From: Elmis aenea
Taxonomy: Eukaryota > Arthropoda > Insecta > Coleoptera > Elmidae
Assembly: GCA_947652605.1 (NCBI GenBank)
Contig: OX393581.1
Coordinates: 48,879,924 to 48,943,923 of the forward strand
Direction of reading: 5' to 3'
Length of the DNA stretch: 64,000 bases
Each line of letters opens with the position of its first letter. The stretch's first letter is position 1. The notes under the pieces are model-generated. The model saw only the letters and a program-made list of their open reading frames with translations. It did no database searches and had not been told where the DNA came from. Positions 50,532-61,650 of this stretch are shown here, piece after piece. Made by a program: the position numbers and the translations under genes.

Positions 50532-51903
50532 TATACTTTTAACTCGATATGAATTTATAAAATTCCGAATATCTAGTTGTTTGGGAGATAGGCTTATCTT
50601 TTAATTTAAAAAAACATATCCACTTAATCTAAGAGATTATAAAATCTACTCATATCTGATGGACGTCTATTTTATTACATTTTGGTCGGTAGAAACCCTG
50701 GCCCCATAAATTCATACGCATGTCCTTGCTACGAGTTTAATATGTGCAATTAGGTCTAAGTCAAACTGAAATTTGTTTTTAAATTAAATCGCTGCACCAA
50801 TAAAAGGATTCAGAATCATATAAGCATTACTTCGTTGTAAAATCGGTCCTATTAAAATTACATGTTGATGGAACTATTTTATAATAATTTAAACGAATTT
50901 CAGGTTGCCAAATTTTGTTGAAATTAAATTACTGCATACTTGCATAAATTACTTAAAAGCAAGAGTTCTTGCTTACTGAGTCAAGTACATTTGAGTGAAT
51001 TATTTGCTTTTTCTCATTATAACTTTGCCCCATTTTGCTTTGCAAAAAATTGTTTATTTTTATCCATAAAAAAAATCCGCACATCGTTAAAAAGTAACAG
51101 GTTTTTTATTGTTTGCCACTTTTTTTTTTTAACCCTGGCCTTAAATCAAACCGACCCTGAAAAAGAATCGGAATTTTACAGTGTATTAACTTGGCTTTTT
51201 TAACACTCAAAGCAACGGTAGCATTATCCTGCTGACTTTTCATTTCGTTAGTGTATTCCTCAGTTATTAAAATGTCTACAAAATGTACTCATCATATTTT
51301 GACACAAACTGTAACAAATTTGCTTTGCTGCAACAATTATAATTTGTTTACAAGTCAGTGTTTAGGTTTAGAGCATCATACCATTAAAAGCCTTTTCTAA
51401 CAGGCTTACTAATCAAATATATAACACTGTAATAATAAAAAGTCAAATATTTGTTCCTTAAGTGCAAATAGATTGCCAAATATAAGTACAACAAAATTTT
51501 TAATAAGTGTTTCATGTAATATGTGCAAGAACTTTGACGTTCACAGTAGAAATTTAGCTGAGGTACTTACAGCAATATAGACCGACTCAAATACCTTGAC
51601 ACATTAAGGCGGCCTCATGTGAAAATGGAAAAAAAATACATATTAATATTCATTTAGGATAATTAGCAAGTCTCTGAACACCATCCTCGCTAAAACCAAC
51701 AATACACAGAAATTAACTGTATTAATTTAATGTCGGATAACTACACATAAAAGAGAGTGGTATTTGCACTGTAACTAACTCCTGCAATTATGCCTTTATG
51801 TCTTTTTTAACCCTCATTAGCTTTTTTTTTTCTTTCGCCATACGTAGTATGAAGAAAGTATTGTTCGCGCAAATGTTTTAATCCGAAATTTGGACGGATT
51901 TCA

Positions 51904-52311
51904 TACAGGGTTCCACAAGGTAAACCTTTGCTAATCTTTGCATAAATCGAATGTTTAACACCTTAAAGAAAGGTTTTTACCAAAAAAAATAATTTATGTA
52001 TCCATTCATATACAGGGTGGTCCAAATTCGATGGTATTGCATGGGTATCTCGGTTAATATTTAAGATAGAGAAACGGTTAAATTACCAAAAATGTGCAGT
52101 TTTTTGAGACAACCGTTTTCAAAAATATTCTATCATTTCCGGTTTTCGAGTTATTTTGACTCATTTAACCAACTTCGTATCTCTTACCCATTCTATAACT
52201 GTATGTAAAGCGATACATTAAAAAAACAATTTTGATAAAAACCTTTTTTTAGGTCCTAAACATTCGATTTTGCAAAAATTAGCAAAGGCATACCTTGTGG
52301 GACACCCTGTA
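51904..52311. mobile_element. MITE, family B, with nested family A fragment
   Basis: TACAGGGTTCCACAAGGTA...CTTTGCTAAT on the left pairs with ATTAGCAAAGGCATACCTTG...CACCCTGTA on the right, and AAATCGAATGTTTA lies just inside each end. A family A left end (TACAGGGTGGTCCAAATTCG, from 52011 to about 52215) interrupts it. Confidence 0.8.
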
Positions 52312-52646
52312 CAACCAATAATAAAACCTGCACACAACGTATGGCGAAAATTATTTGGTGACCACGCCAGTATACGTAGTTGACAGTAAATTCGAATACA
52401 ACAAATTCGTTAAATGTTATTGTGCTGACTATCTCCCAACGAATTGACGTAAATATCATCGATTATTATTAACGGGCAAACGCAAAACTGGTTTTTGTTT
52501 TGGCATGTGCTAAAAATTTGATGCAGTTCGATTTCTAAATTCCACATTGACGCTAAACGTTTTATGTATCAAAATATAATTAACTTGTAGTTACTTTTAC
52601 TATTACATAAGAGAAATATGCTATTTGGTGATGACTGAGTGTTTAG

Positions 52647-52775
52647 AGCACAGCAGACAGAGCAGCTCGTGCTGTAGGAACGGTCTACAGAATGGTGGCA
52701 GGAACGGAAAACCTAGGATTTGGCGTGACAGCAACGTCGACATCCACCAAGACTTTGGCAGCAGCCACCTCCCAG
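52647..52775 (+). CDS. Secreted protein gene, exon 5 (C-terminal module 2)
   Basis: The predicted acceptor is GTGTTTAG (52646), with a weak pyrimidine tract, and the donor is CAG|GTACCC (52776). Between them are 43 codons in phase 0, rich in G+C. The peptide runs STADRAARAVGTVYRMVAG, then TENLGFGVTATSTSTKTLAAATSQ. From its first codon it aligns ungapped with exon 3: G11, R15 and G19 are identical, and A/V13, F/Y14, I/M16, I/V17 and G/A18 are conservative. This is the main reason for choosing this acceptor. Without the donor, the frame would run on into a low-complexity hydrophobic tail ending at 52946, which looks non-coding. Confidence 0.65.
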
Positions 52776-54431
52776 GTACCCACCCTCTACCTACACCCGA
52801 CAATTCTACTTTTCTATAACGCCTTCTTGTTGTTGTTTTTTTTTGCTGCATTTTCACCTCATTTGGGATTTTGGTGTAACGCTATGCACGCATCAGAAAT
52901 AGTATCTTGGCTCTATCGTATTCTTATGCTTTTTATGTTGTCATAGGCGGCGAATTTTCTCCATTTTTTAAAACAAAGAAGAGAAAAATATTAAAAATAC
53001 ACGCTCATTTAAGTGCTTGATTATTACAAAAAATCATAATATTTAACATCGAATAACAAGATTATAAAAACATTTTTTAAGTTTCTGCAATAAGATCTAG
53101 TATCCAAGGCCGACGCAAGGGTATCTGACGCCTCTAGGCTAAGAAAATTTGGGCGTCCCCTTATGTTGTCTAAATATGCCTGTGTGTCTATATACAAGGT
53201 GATTCATAAATATTGCAAAAACCTTCGGGAGGTAATTCCTTATCAAAAATTAAGGGGGACTTTTATATATTTTTTTAATGAAAAATCTTATTTTGGAATA
53301 CATCCTCATAAAGGGGAACGAATCTTATTTTGGAATTACACCCCCATAAAGGGGAACGGTGAAAAAAGATTTCATTTCATTTCTAAAATTTGGAGATGTG
53401 TAAAAAAAATACTTTTGGTAGATGTTTTATACTTATTAAAAGGTTTTTCACAATAATATTTTCAATGACCTCCCACCTTCACAAGGGGCTGAAAAGTGTT
53501 GGTTTTTTATCAAAACTTTTTGGAGGGTACACATTTTTCAGGCAAAACGTACAGATTTGAGTCAAAAATAAAATAAATCAACATGCACCATCAAATATTC
53601 TAAAATAAAACTATTCATTTTGGTAGTTACCATAGTTTGTACATATTAAGTAAAGGTGACAGGGGGTTTTTGTGTTTATTTGGTGATGTTCGCATATTTT
53701 ATTTTTTACTCAAAAACTAGGTTTTGCGGAACAATTAAGGAATACAAAATGTTTCTTAATAAGGTTTCAAAAAAAATTTAAATTGCAAAATTTTAACCCT
53801 CTAAAAAGTTCTGATTAAAAAAACCAACAGGGGTGCACTTTTCAGCCCCTTATAAAGGTAGGAGATGATATGGGAAATCTTTTAATAAGTTAAAAACATT
53901 TACCAGATGTAATTCTTCTACATTTCTCCATTGAGAAATAAAATAAAAACTTATTTTAACCGTTCCCGGTAGGGGGTGTAACTCCGAAAGGAGACCTTTT
54001 CGGAACACATTTTATAAAAAAGACCTTAATATTCTATGTAATGGGAAGTTTTTCGCAATAATTATGAATTACGTGCATATTTATAAATAAATTACACCAT
54101 TATACACATTTTATTTATTTTTTTTAATTAAATAACGTTAATACCCCTCAAGGTTCCTGAGTCCTTCTGAAGGGGTTCCCAAAGCCTTTATGATGTTCGA
54201 AAATCATCCCAATTTATTTGTCACACTAAACTGAAAACAAAAATGGTCCACAAATCAATTTGTGAGTTTTTAATTTGGAAGGGGCCCTCAAAGTAAAAAT
54301 TTTGAGACACACTGCTTTAAGGTGTTCATATCTATCCTCACTTTAATCCAAATACCACCTACAAAATACTTACAGCTCTTTAAATTTTTGAAAAATTTAC
54401 AAACGTACAGTACAAAGAATGGAACTACTTC
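52776..54431 (+). other. Downstream intron or flank, left part
   Basis: It holds a family J foldback (53193-54076). A stretch at 54125-54310 ends TTTTGAGACACACTGC and may be a worn hAT-type end. No gene is seen. Confidence 0.45.
53193..54076. mobile_element. Foldback element, family J, long copy
   Basis: The left end TACAAGGTGATTCATAAATA...GGAGGTAATTCCTTATC pairs with the right end ...TTTTTCGCAATAATTATGAATTACG. Mirror blocks include AAGGGGCTGAAAAGTG against GCACTTTTCAGCCCCTT. The arms are decayed. Confidence 0.7.
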
Positions 54432-55165
54432 ACTTTAGCGGCAGTTGTCGAAAATTGATAAAATTTTGTGGGTTAATAAAACTAGACTTGCTGAACTCAA
54501 ATATGTTAAAATTACTTGGCGCTCTCATTTAATAAGCGTAAAAATTCAATATAAAAGTTCCGTTTGACAGTTAGGTTAGGTTTTTTAATTCGAATTTTCT
54601 CATGTTAGGATGGCTAAATTATCTGTGTAAAGTGTACAAATATGATTATAAGGCATAAATGAAACTATATTTGTATTGATTTTGTGTTAAAATAAGCTTA
54701 AAATAACGTAAATCTTATAACATACCCAAGTACACAACTGTCATTTTTTGCCGTCTTGACTTACTTTTTCCACCTTTCTTGACCTTTCTGAGATAGTAAG
54801 GTGGACTCATTTAGATCTATAAGGGTCAGATCAGTTTCAGTTGGAACTAAAATTTTAATTTTAAGCGACCCTTAATTTATTTTTTTAACAAATAACTTGT
54901 AATTTGAGAGTGGTAGTTAATAATGCTGGTTAATTAACCTTATTTGACTCTCTTGAATTTCTGTGAAAAAACACTCATGAAACGTCATTTTCACAGACGT
55001 CATTTACTAAAATGAGATTAATTGGAATGCCTGAAGCGGCATTTTAAACATTTTATACACCCAAACACATACGAAGATAACAATATATTTATAGCGAAAA
55101 AAAAATGGTGGCCACACACATTAGTTTAAAAATTAAATAGTGTACAGCTGCACATCATCTTATTC
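54432..55165 (+). repeat. Left arm of the 7.2-kb palindrome
   Basis: About 735 bp of non-satellite sequence. It contains TTAGGTTAGG at 54572, two copies of the insect telomeric pentamer, and ends in GTGTACAGCTGCACATCATC, where the satellite begins. Confidence 0.85.
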
Positions 55166-58100
55166 CAAATTCGTAACTTATTTTATTTTAGCGTTCACCA
55201 TTATTCGGCATTATAATAAAACTTTTACAGACATCTAACCTGACTCTCTGACGAAAATAAACAGAATGTCAATGATATAGTGTTGCCCACGAGATCTTAT
55301 TCGTAACTCGTTTTATTTTAGCGTTCTCCATTATTCACCTTAAAAAAAAAACTTTTACCGACCTCTAATCTTGCCCTATGACGAAAATAAACAGAATGTC
55401 GATGAAATAGTGTTGCGCACGAGATCTTATTCGTAACTTGTATTATTTTAGCGTTCCCCATTATTCAGCTTAAAAAAAAAAACAACTTTTAACGACCTCT
55501 AACCTGACCCTCTGACGAAAATCAACAGAAAGTCGATGGAATAGTGTTATTCCTAACTTGTTTTATTTTAGCGATCCCCATTATTCAGCTTTAAAAAAAA
55601 AACTTTTACTGATCTGTTAACTAATCCTCTGATGAAAATAATCAGAAAGTCGATGGAATAGTATTCCGCACGTCATCTTATTCGTAACTCGTTTTATTTT
55701 AGCGTTCCCCATTATTCACCTTAAAAAAAAACTTTTACCCACCTCTAATCTTGCCCTATGACGAAAATAAACAAAATGTCGATGAAATAGTGTTGCGCAC
55801 GAGATCTTATTCGTAACTTGTATTATTTTAGCGTTCCCCATTATTCAGCTTAAAAAAAAAACAACTTTTAACGATCTCTAACCTAACCCTCTGATGAAAG
55901 TAAACACACTGACCAGAAATAGTGTTGCGCACGTCATCTTATTCGTAACTTGTTTTATTTTAGCGTTCCCCATTATTCGTCTTTAAAAAAAAACCTTTAC
56001 CAACCTCTAACCTGCCTCTCTGACGAAAATAAACAGAATGTCGATGTAATAGTGTTAGGCACATCTTATTCGTTACTTGTTTTATTTTAGCGATCCCCAT
56101 TATTCAGCATTAAAATAAAACTTTTACAGACATCTAACCTGAATCTCTGACGAAAATAAACAGAATGCCGATGAAATAGTGTTGCGCACGTCATCTTATT
56201 CGTAACTTGTTTTATTTTAGCGTTCCCCATTATTCAGCTTAAAAAAAAAAACTACTTTTAACGACCTCTAACCTGGCCCTCTGAGGAAAATCAACAGAAA
56301 GTCGATGGAATAGTGTTATTACTAACTTGTTTTATTTTAGCGATCCCCATTATTCAGCTTTAAAAAAAAAACTTTTACTGATCTGTAAACTAATCCTCTG
56401 ATGAAAATAATCAGAAAGTCGATGGAATAGTATTCCGCACGTCATCTTATTCGTAACTCGTTTTATTTTAGCGTTCCCCATTATTCACCTTAAAAAAAAA
56501 CTTTTACCCACCTCTAATCTTGCCCTATGACGAAAATAAACAAAATGTCGATGAAATAGTGTTGCGCACGAGATCTTATTCGTAACTTGTATTATTTTAG
56601 CGTTCCCCATTATTCAGCTTAAAAAAAAAACAACTTTTAACGATCTCTAACCTAACCCTCTGATGAAAGTAAACACACTGACCAGAAATAGTGTTGCGCA
56701 CGTCATCTTATTCGTAACTTGTTTTATTTTAGCGTTCCCCATTATTCGTCTTTAAAAAAAACCTTTACCAACCTCTAACCTGCCTCTCTGACGAAAATAA
56801 ACAGAATGTCGATGTAATAGTGTTAGGCACATCTTATTCGTTACTTGTTTTATTTTAGCGTTCCCCATTATTCAGCTTCAAAAAAAAAAACTTTTAACGA
56901 CCTCTAACCTAACCCTTTGATGAAAGTAAACACACTGCCCAGAAATAGTGTTGCGCACGTCATCTTATTCATGACTTATTTTATTTTAGCGTTCCCCATT
57001 ATTCAGCATTAAAATAAAACTTTTACAGACATCTAACCTGAATCTCTGACGAAAATAAACAGAATGCCGATGAAATAGTGTTGCGCACGTCATCTTATTC
57101 GTAACTTGTTTTATTTAGCGTTCCCCATTATTCAGCTTAAAAAAAAAACAACTTTTAACGACCTCTAACCTGACCCTCTGACGAAAATCAACAGAAAGTT
57201 GATGGAATAGTGTTATTCCTAACTTGTTTTATTTTAGCGATCCCCATTATTCAGCTTTAAAAAAAAAACTTTTACTGATCTGTAAACTAATCCTCTGATG
57301 AAAATAATCAGAAAGTCGATGGAATAGTATTCCGCACGTCATCTTGTTCGTAACTCGTTTTATTTTAGCGTTGCCCATTATTCACCTTAAAAAAAAAACT
57401 TTCACCCACCTCTAATCTTGCCCTATGACGAAAATAAACAAAATGTCGATGAAATAGTGTTGCGCACGAGATCTTATTCGTAACTTGTATTATTTTAGCT
57501 TTCCCCATTATTTAGCTTAAAAAACAACAACTTTTAACGATCTCTAACCTAACCCTCTGATGAAAGTAAACACACTGACCAGAAATAGTGTTGCGCACGT
57601 CATCTTATTCGTAACTTGTTTTATTTTAGCGTTCCCCATTATTCGTCTTTAAAAAAAACCTTTACCAACCTCTAACCTGCCTCTCTGACGAAAATAAACA
57701 GAATGTCGATGTAATAGTGTTAGGCACATCTTATTCGTTACTTGTTTTATTTTAGCGTTCCCCATTATTCAGCTTCAAAAAAAAAAAAACTTTTAACGAC
57801 CTCTAACCTAACCCTTTGATGAAAGTAAACACACTGCCCAGAAATAGTGTTGCGCACGTCATCTTATTCATGACTTCTTTTATTTTAGCGTTCCCCATTA
57901 TTCAGCATTAAAATAAAACTTTTACAGACATCTAACCTGAATCTCTGACGAAAATAAACAGAATGCCGATGAAATAGTGTTGCGCACGTCATCTTATTCG
58001 TAACTTGTTTTATTTTAGCGTTCCCCATTATTCAGCTTAAAAAAAAAACAATTTTTAACGACCTCTAACCTGACCCTCTGACGAAAATCAACAGAAAGTC

Positions 58101-60672
58101 GATGGAATAGTGTTATTCCTAACTCGTTTTATTTTAGCGATCCCCATTATTCAGCTTAAAAAAAAAACTTTTATTGATCTGTAAACTAATCCTTTGATGA
58201 AAATAATCAGAAAGTCGATGGAATAGTATTCCGCACGTCATCTTATTCGTAACTCGTTTTATTTTAGCGTTCCCCATTATTCACCTAAAAAAAAAACTTT
58301 TACCCACCTTTAATCTTGCCCTATGACGAAAATAAACAAAATGTCGATGAAATAGTGTTGCGCACGAGATCTTATTCGTAACTTGTATTATTTTAGCGTT
58401 CCCCATTATTCACCTTAAAAAAAAACTTTTACCCATCTCTAATCTTGCTCTATGACGAAAATAAACAAAATGTCGATGAAATAGTGTTGCGCACGAGATC
58501 TTATTCGTAACTTGTATTATTTTAGCGTTCCCTATTATTCAGCTTAAAAAAAACAAACTTTTAACGATCTCTAACCTAACCCTCTGATGAAAGTAAACAC
58601 ACTGACCAGAAATAGTGTTGCGCACGTCATCTTATTCGTAACTTGTTTTATTTTAGCGTTCCCCATTATTCGTCTTTAAAAAAAAACCTTTACCAACCTC
58701 TAACCTGCCTCTCTGACGAAAATAAACAGAATGTCGATGTAATAGTGTTAGGCACATCTTATTCGTTACTTGTTTTATTTTAGTGTTCCCCATTATTCAG
58801 CTTCAAAAAAAAAAACTTTTAACGACCTCTAACCTAACCCTTTGATGAAAGTAAACACACTGCCCAAAAATAGTGTTGCGCACGTCATCTTATTCATGAC
58901 TTATTTTATTTTAGCGTTCCCCATTATTCAGCATTAAAATAAAACTTTTACAGACATCTAACCTGAATCTCTGACGAAAATAAACAGAATGCCGATGAAA
59001 TAGTGTTGCGCACGTCATCTTATTCGTAACTTGTTTTATTTTAGCGTTCCCCATTATTCAGCTTAAAAAAAAAAACAACTTTTAACGACCTCTAACCTGA
59101 CCCTCTGACGAAAATCAACAGAAAGTCGATGGAATAGTGTTATTCCTAACTTGTTTTATTTTAGCGATCCCCATTATTCAGCTTAAAAAAAAAAAACTTT
59201 TACTGATCTGTAAACTAATCCTCTGATGAAAATAATCAGAAAGTCGATGGAATAATATTATTCCGCACGTCATCTTATTCGTAACTCGTTTTATTTTAGC
59301 GTTCCCCATTATTCACCTTAAAAAAAACTTTTACCCACCTCTAATCTTGCCCTATGACGAAAATAAACAAAATGTCGATGAAATAGTGTTGCGCACGAGA
59401 TCTTATTCGTAACTTGTATTATTTTAGCGTTCCTTATTATTCAGCTTAAAAAAAAAACAACTTTTAACGATCTCTAACCTAACCCTCTGATGAAAGTAAA
59501 CACGCTGACCAGAAATAGTGTTGCGCACGTCATCTTATTCGTAACTTGTTTTATTTTAGCGTTCCCCATTATTCGTCTTTAAAAAAAACCTTTACCAACC
59601 TCTAACCTGCCTCTCTGACGAAAATAAACAGAATGTCGATGTAATAGTGTTAGGCACATCTTATTCGTTACTTGTTTTATTTTAGCGTTCCCCATTATTC
59701 AGCTTCAAAAAAAAAAAAACTTTTAACGACCTCTAACCTAACCCTTTGATGAAAGTAAACACACTGCCCAGAAATAGTGTTGCGCACGTCATCTTATTCA
59801 TGACTTATTTTATTTTAGCGTTCCCCATTATTCAGCATTAAAATAAAACTTTTACAGACATCTAACCTGAATCTCTGACGAAAATGCCGATGAAATAGTG
59901 TTGCGCACGTCATCTTATTCGTAACTCGTTTTATTTTAGAGTTCCCCATCTTTCATCTTTAAAAAAATAACTTTTACCGACCTATAACCTGACACTTTGA
60001 CAAAAATAAACAGAATGTCGATGGAATAGTTTTATTACAGCGTTCCCCATTATTCATCTAAAAAAAACTTTTACCGACCTCTAACCTGATCCTCTGACGA
60101 AAATAAACAGAATGTCGGTGAAATAGTGTTGCGCACGTCATCTTATTCCTAACTTGTTTTATTTTAGCGGTCGCCATTATTTAGCTTTAAAAAAAAAAAC
60201 TATTACCGACCTCTAACCTGACCCTCTGACGAAAATAAACTTAATGTCGATGGAATAGTGTTGCGCAAGTCATCTTATTCGAAAGTTGTTTCATTTTAGC
60301 GTTCCCCATTATTCATCTTAAAAAAAAACTATTACCAACCTAACCTGACCCTCTGACGAAAATAAACAGAATGTCGATGAAATAGTGTTGCATAAGTCAT
60401 CTTATTCGTAACATGTTTTAATTTAGTGTTCCCCATTATTTATCTTAAAAAAAAAAACTTTTGTCGACCTCTAACCTAACCCTCTGACGAAAATAAACTT
60501 AATGTCGATGGAATAGTGTTGCGCACGCCATCTTATTCTTAAGTTGTTTCATTTTAGCGTTACCCATTATTCATCTTTAAAAAAAAAAACTTTTACCGAC
60601 CCCTAACCTGACCCTCTGACGAAAATAAACAGAATGTTGAGGGAATAGTGTTGCGCACGTCATCTTATTTCT
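55166..60672 (+). repeat. Satellite array, monomer about 128 bp, about 43 copies
   Basis: Each monomer runs CTTATTCGTAACTTG, TTTTATTTTAGCGTTCCCC, ATTATTCAGCTT, a run of A, CTTTTA(A/C)CGACCTCTAACCT, GACGAAAATAAACAGAATGT and CGATGAAATAGTGTTGCGCA. Variant monomers recur in a fixed order. The marker GACCAGAAATAG is at 55911, 56680, 57577, 58604 and 59507, giving blocks of 769, 897, 1027 and 903 bp, that is 6, 7, 8 and 7 monomers. Monomers before the first marker and after about 59900 are more individual. No coding frame is plausible. Confidence 0.95.
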
Positions 60673-60934
60673 GCTCAGTGTGTTTACTTTCTTCAGAGGG
60701 TCAGATTAGAGGTCGGTAAAAGTTTTTTTTTAGATAAATAATGGGGAACGCTAAAATAAAATATGTAACGAATAAGATGGCATGCAGCTGTGCGCAACAC
60801 TATTCTTCCATAGGCATTCTGTTTACTTTCGTCAGAGGTCAGAGGGTCAGCTTAGAGGTTGGTTAAGGTTTGTTTTTAACGCAGATTAATGGGGAATGCT
60901 ACAATAAAACAAATTTGGAATAAGATGATGTGCA
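60673..60934 (-). repeat. Two inverted satellite monomers
   Basis: From 60673 the satellite reads in complement (GTTTACTTTCTTCAGAGGGT, then AATGGGGAACGCTAAAATAA), a second inverted monomer follows, and then the right arm. The junction CTTATTTCTGCTCAGTGTG marks the switch of orientation. Confidence 0.85.
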
Positions 60935-61650
60935 GCTGTACACTATTTAATTTTTAAACTTATGTGTGTGGCCACCAATTTTTTTTCGCCATAAATATAT
61001 TGATTATCTTCGTATGTGTGTGTGTATAAAATGTTTAAAATGCCGCTTCAGGCATTCCAATTAACCTCATTTAAGTAAATGACGTCTGTGAAAATGACGT
61101 TTCATGAGTGTTTTTTCACAGAAATTCAAGAGAGTCAAATAAGGTTAATCAACCAGCATTATTAACTACCACTCTCAAATTACAAGTTATTTGTTAAAAA
61201 AATAAATTAAGGGTCGCTTAAAATTAAAATTTTAGTTCCAACTGAAACTGATCTGATCCTTATAGATCTAAATGAGTCCACCTTACTATCTCAGAAAGGT
61301 CAAGAAAGGTGGAAAAAGTAAGTCAAGACGGCAAAAAATGACAGTTGTGTACTTGGGTATGTTATAAGATTTACGTTATTTTAAGCTTATTTTAACACAA
61401 AATCAATACAAATATAGTTTCATTTATGCCTTATAATCATATTTGTACACTTTACACAGATAATTTAGCCATCCTAACATGAGAAAATTCGAATTAAAAA
61501 ACCTAACCTAACTGTCAAACGGAACTTTTATATTGAATTTTTACGCTTATTAAATGAGAGCGCCAAGTAATTTTAACATATTTGAGTTCAGCAAGTCTAG
61601 TTTTATTAACCCACAAAATTTTATCAATTTTCGACAACTGCCGCTAAAGT
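60935..61650 (-). repeat. Right arm of the 7.2-kb palindrome
   Basis: The reverse complement of the left arm, ending CCGCTAAAGT. One visible difference from the left arm is GGATCAG against GGGTCAG (in left-arm orientation) near the middle. Confidence 0.85.

Larger units (their letters stand above)
47056..52646 (+). other. Intron 4 of the secreted-protein gene
   Basis: 5.6 kb from GTAAGC to GTGTTTAG. It holds a two-level nested foldback (47390-48929), a compact foldback (49978-50531) and a nested pair (51904-52311). Between them (48930-49977, 50532-51903, 52312-52646) is AT-rich sequence with no recognised feature. Confidence 0.65.
54432..61650. mobile_element. 7.2-kb palindromic element carrying a satellite array
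   Basis: Left arm 54432-55165 and right arm about 60935-61650 are near-identical reverse complements, both starting ACTTTAGCGGCAGTTGTCG; over the parts compared by eye only scattered differences appear. Everything between is one tandem array. No transposase ORF is present. It is organised like long-inverted-repeat (foldback-type) elements, for example FB of Drosophila, but no sequence family is recognised and no target-site duplication is evident (left flank ...AACTACTTC, right flank ATAGTTATAC...). It lies downstream of exon 5, perhaps in an intron. Confidence 0.85.

Noticed and set aside
52692..52946. ORF running past exon 5 with a hydrophobic tail
   Set aside because: A good donor (CAG|GTACCC) ends the exon at 52775, and the tail after it is low-complexity and lacks a poly(A) signal nearby.
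53163..53456. 97-residue ORF
   Set aside because: It lies in the arm of a decayed foldback element and has no known domain.
55166..60672. Regular repeats with fixed spacing, CRISPR-like at first glance
   Set aside because: Units are about 128 bp and repetitive along their whole length, with no unique spacers; the setting is a eukaryotic genome. It is satellite DNA.
55166..60672. A CENP-B box in the satellite, suggested by the CENP-B-related transposase in the window
   Set aside because: No match to the CENP-B box consensus was found in the monomer.
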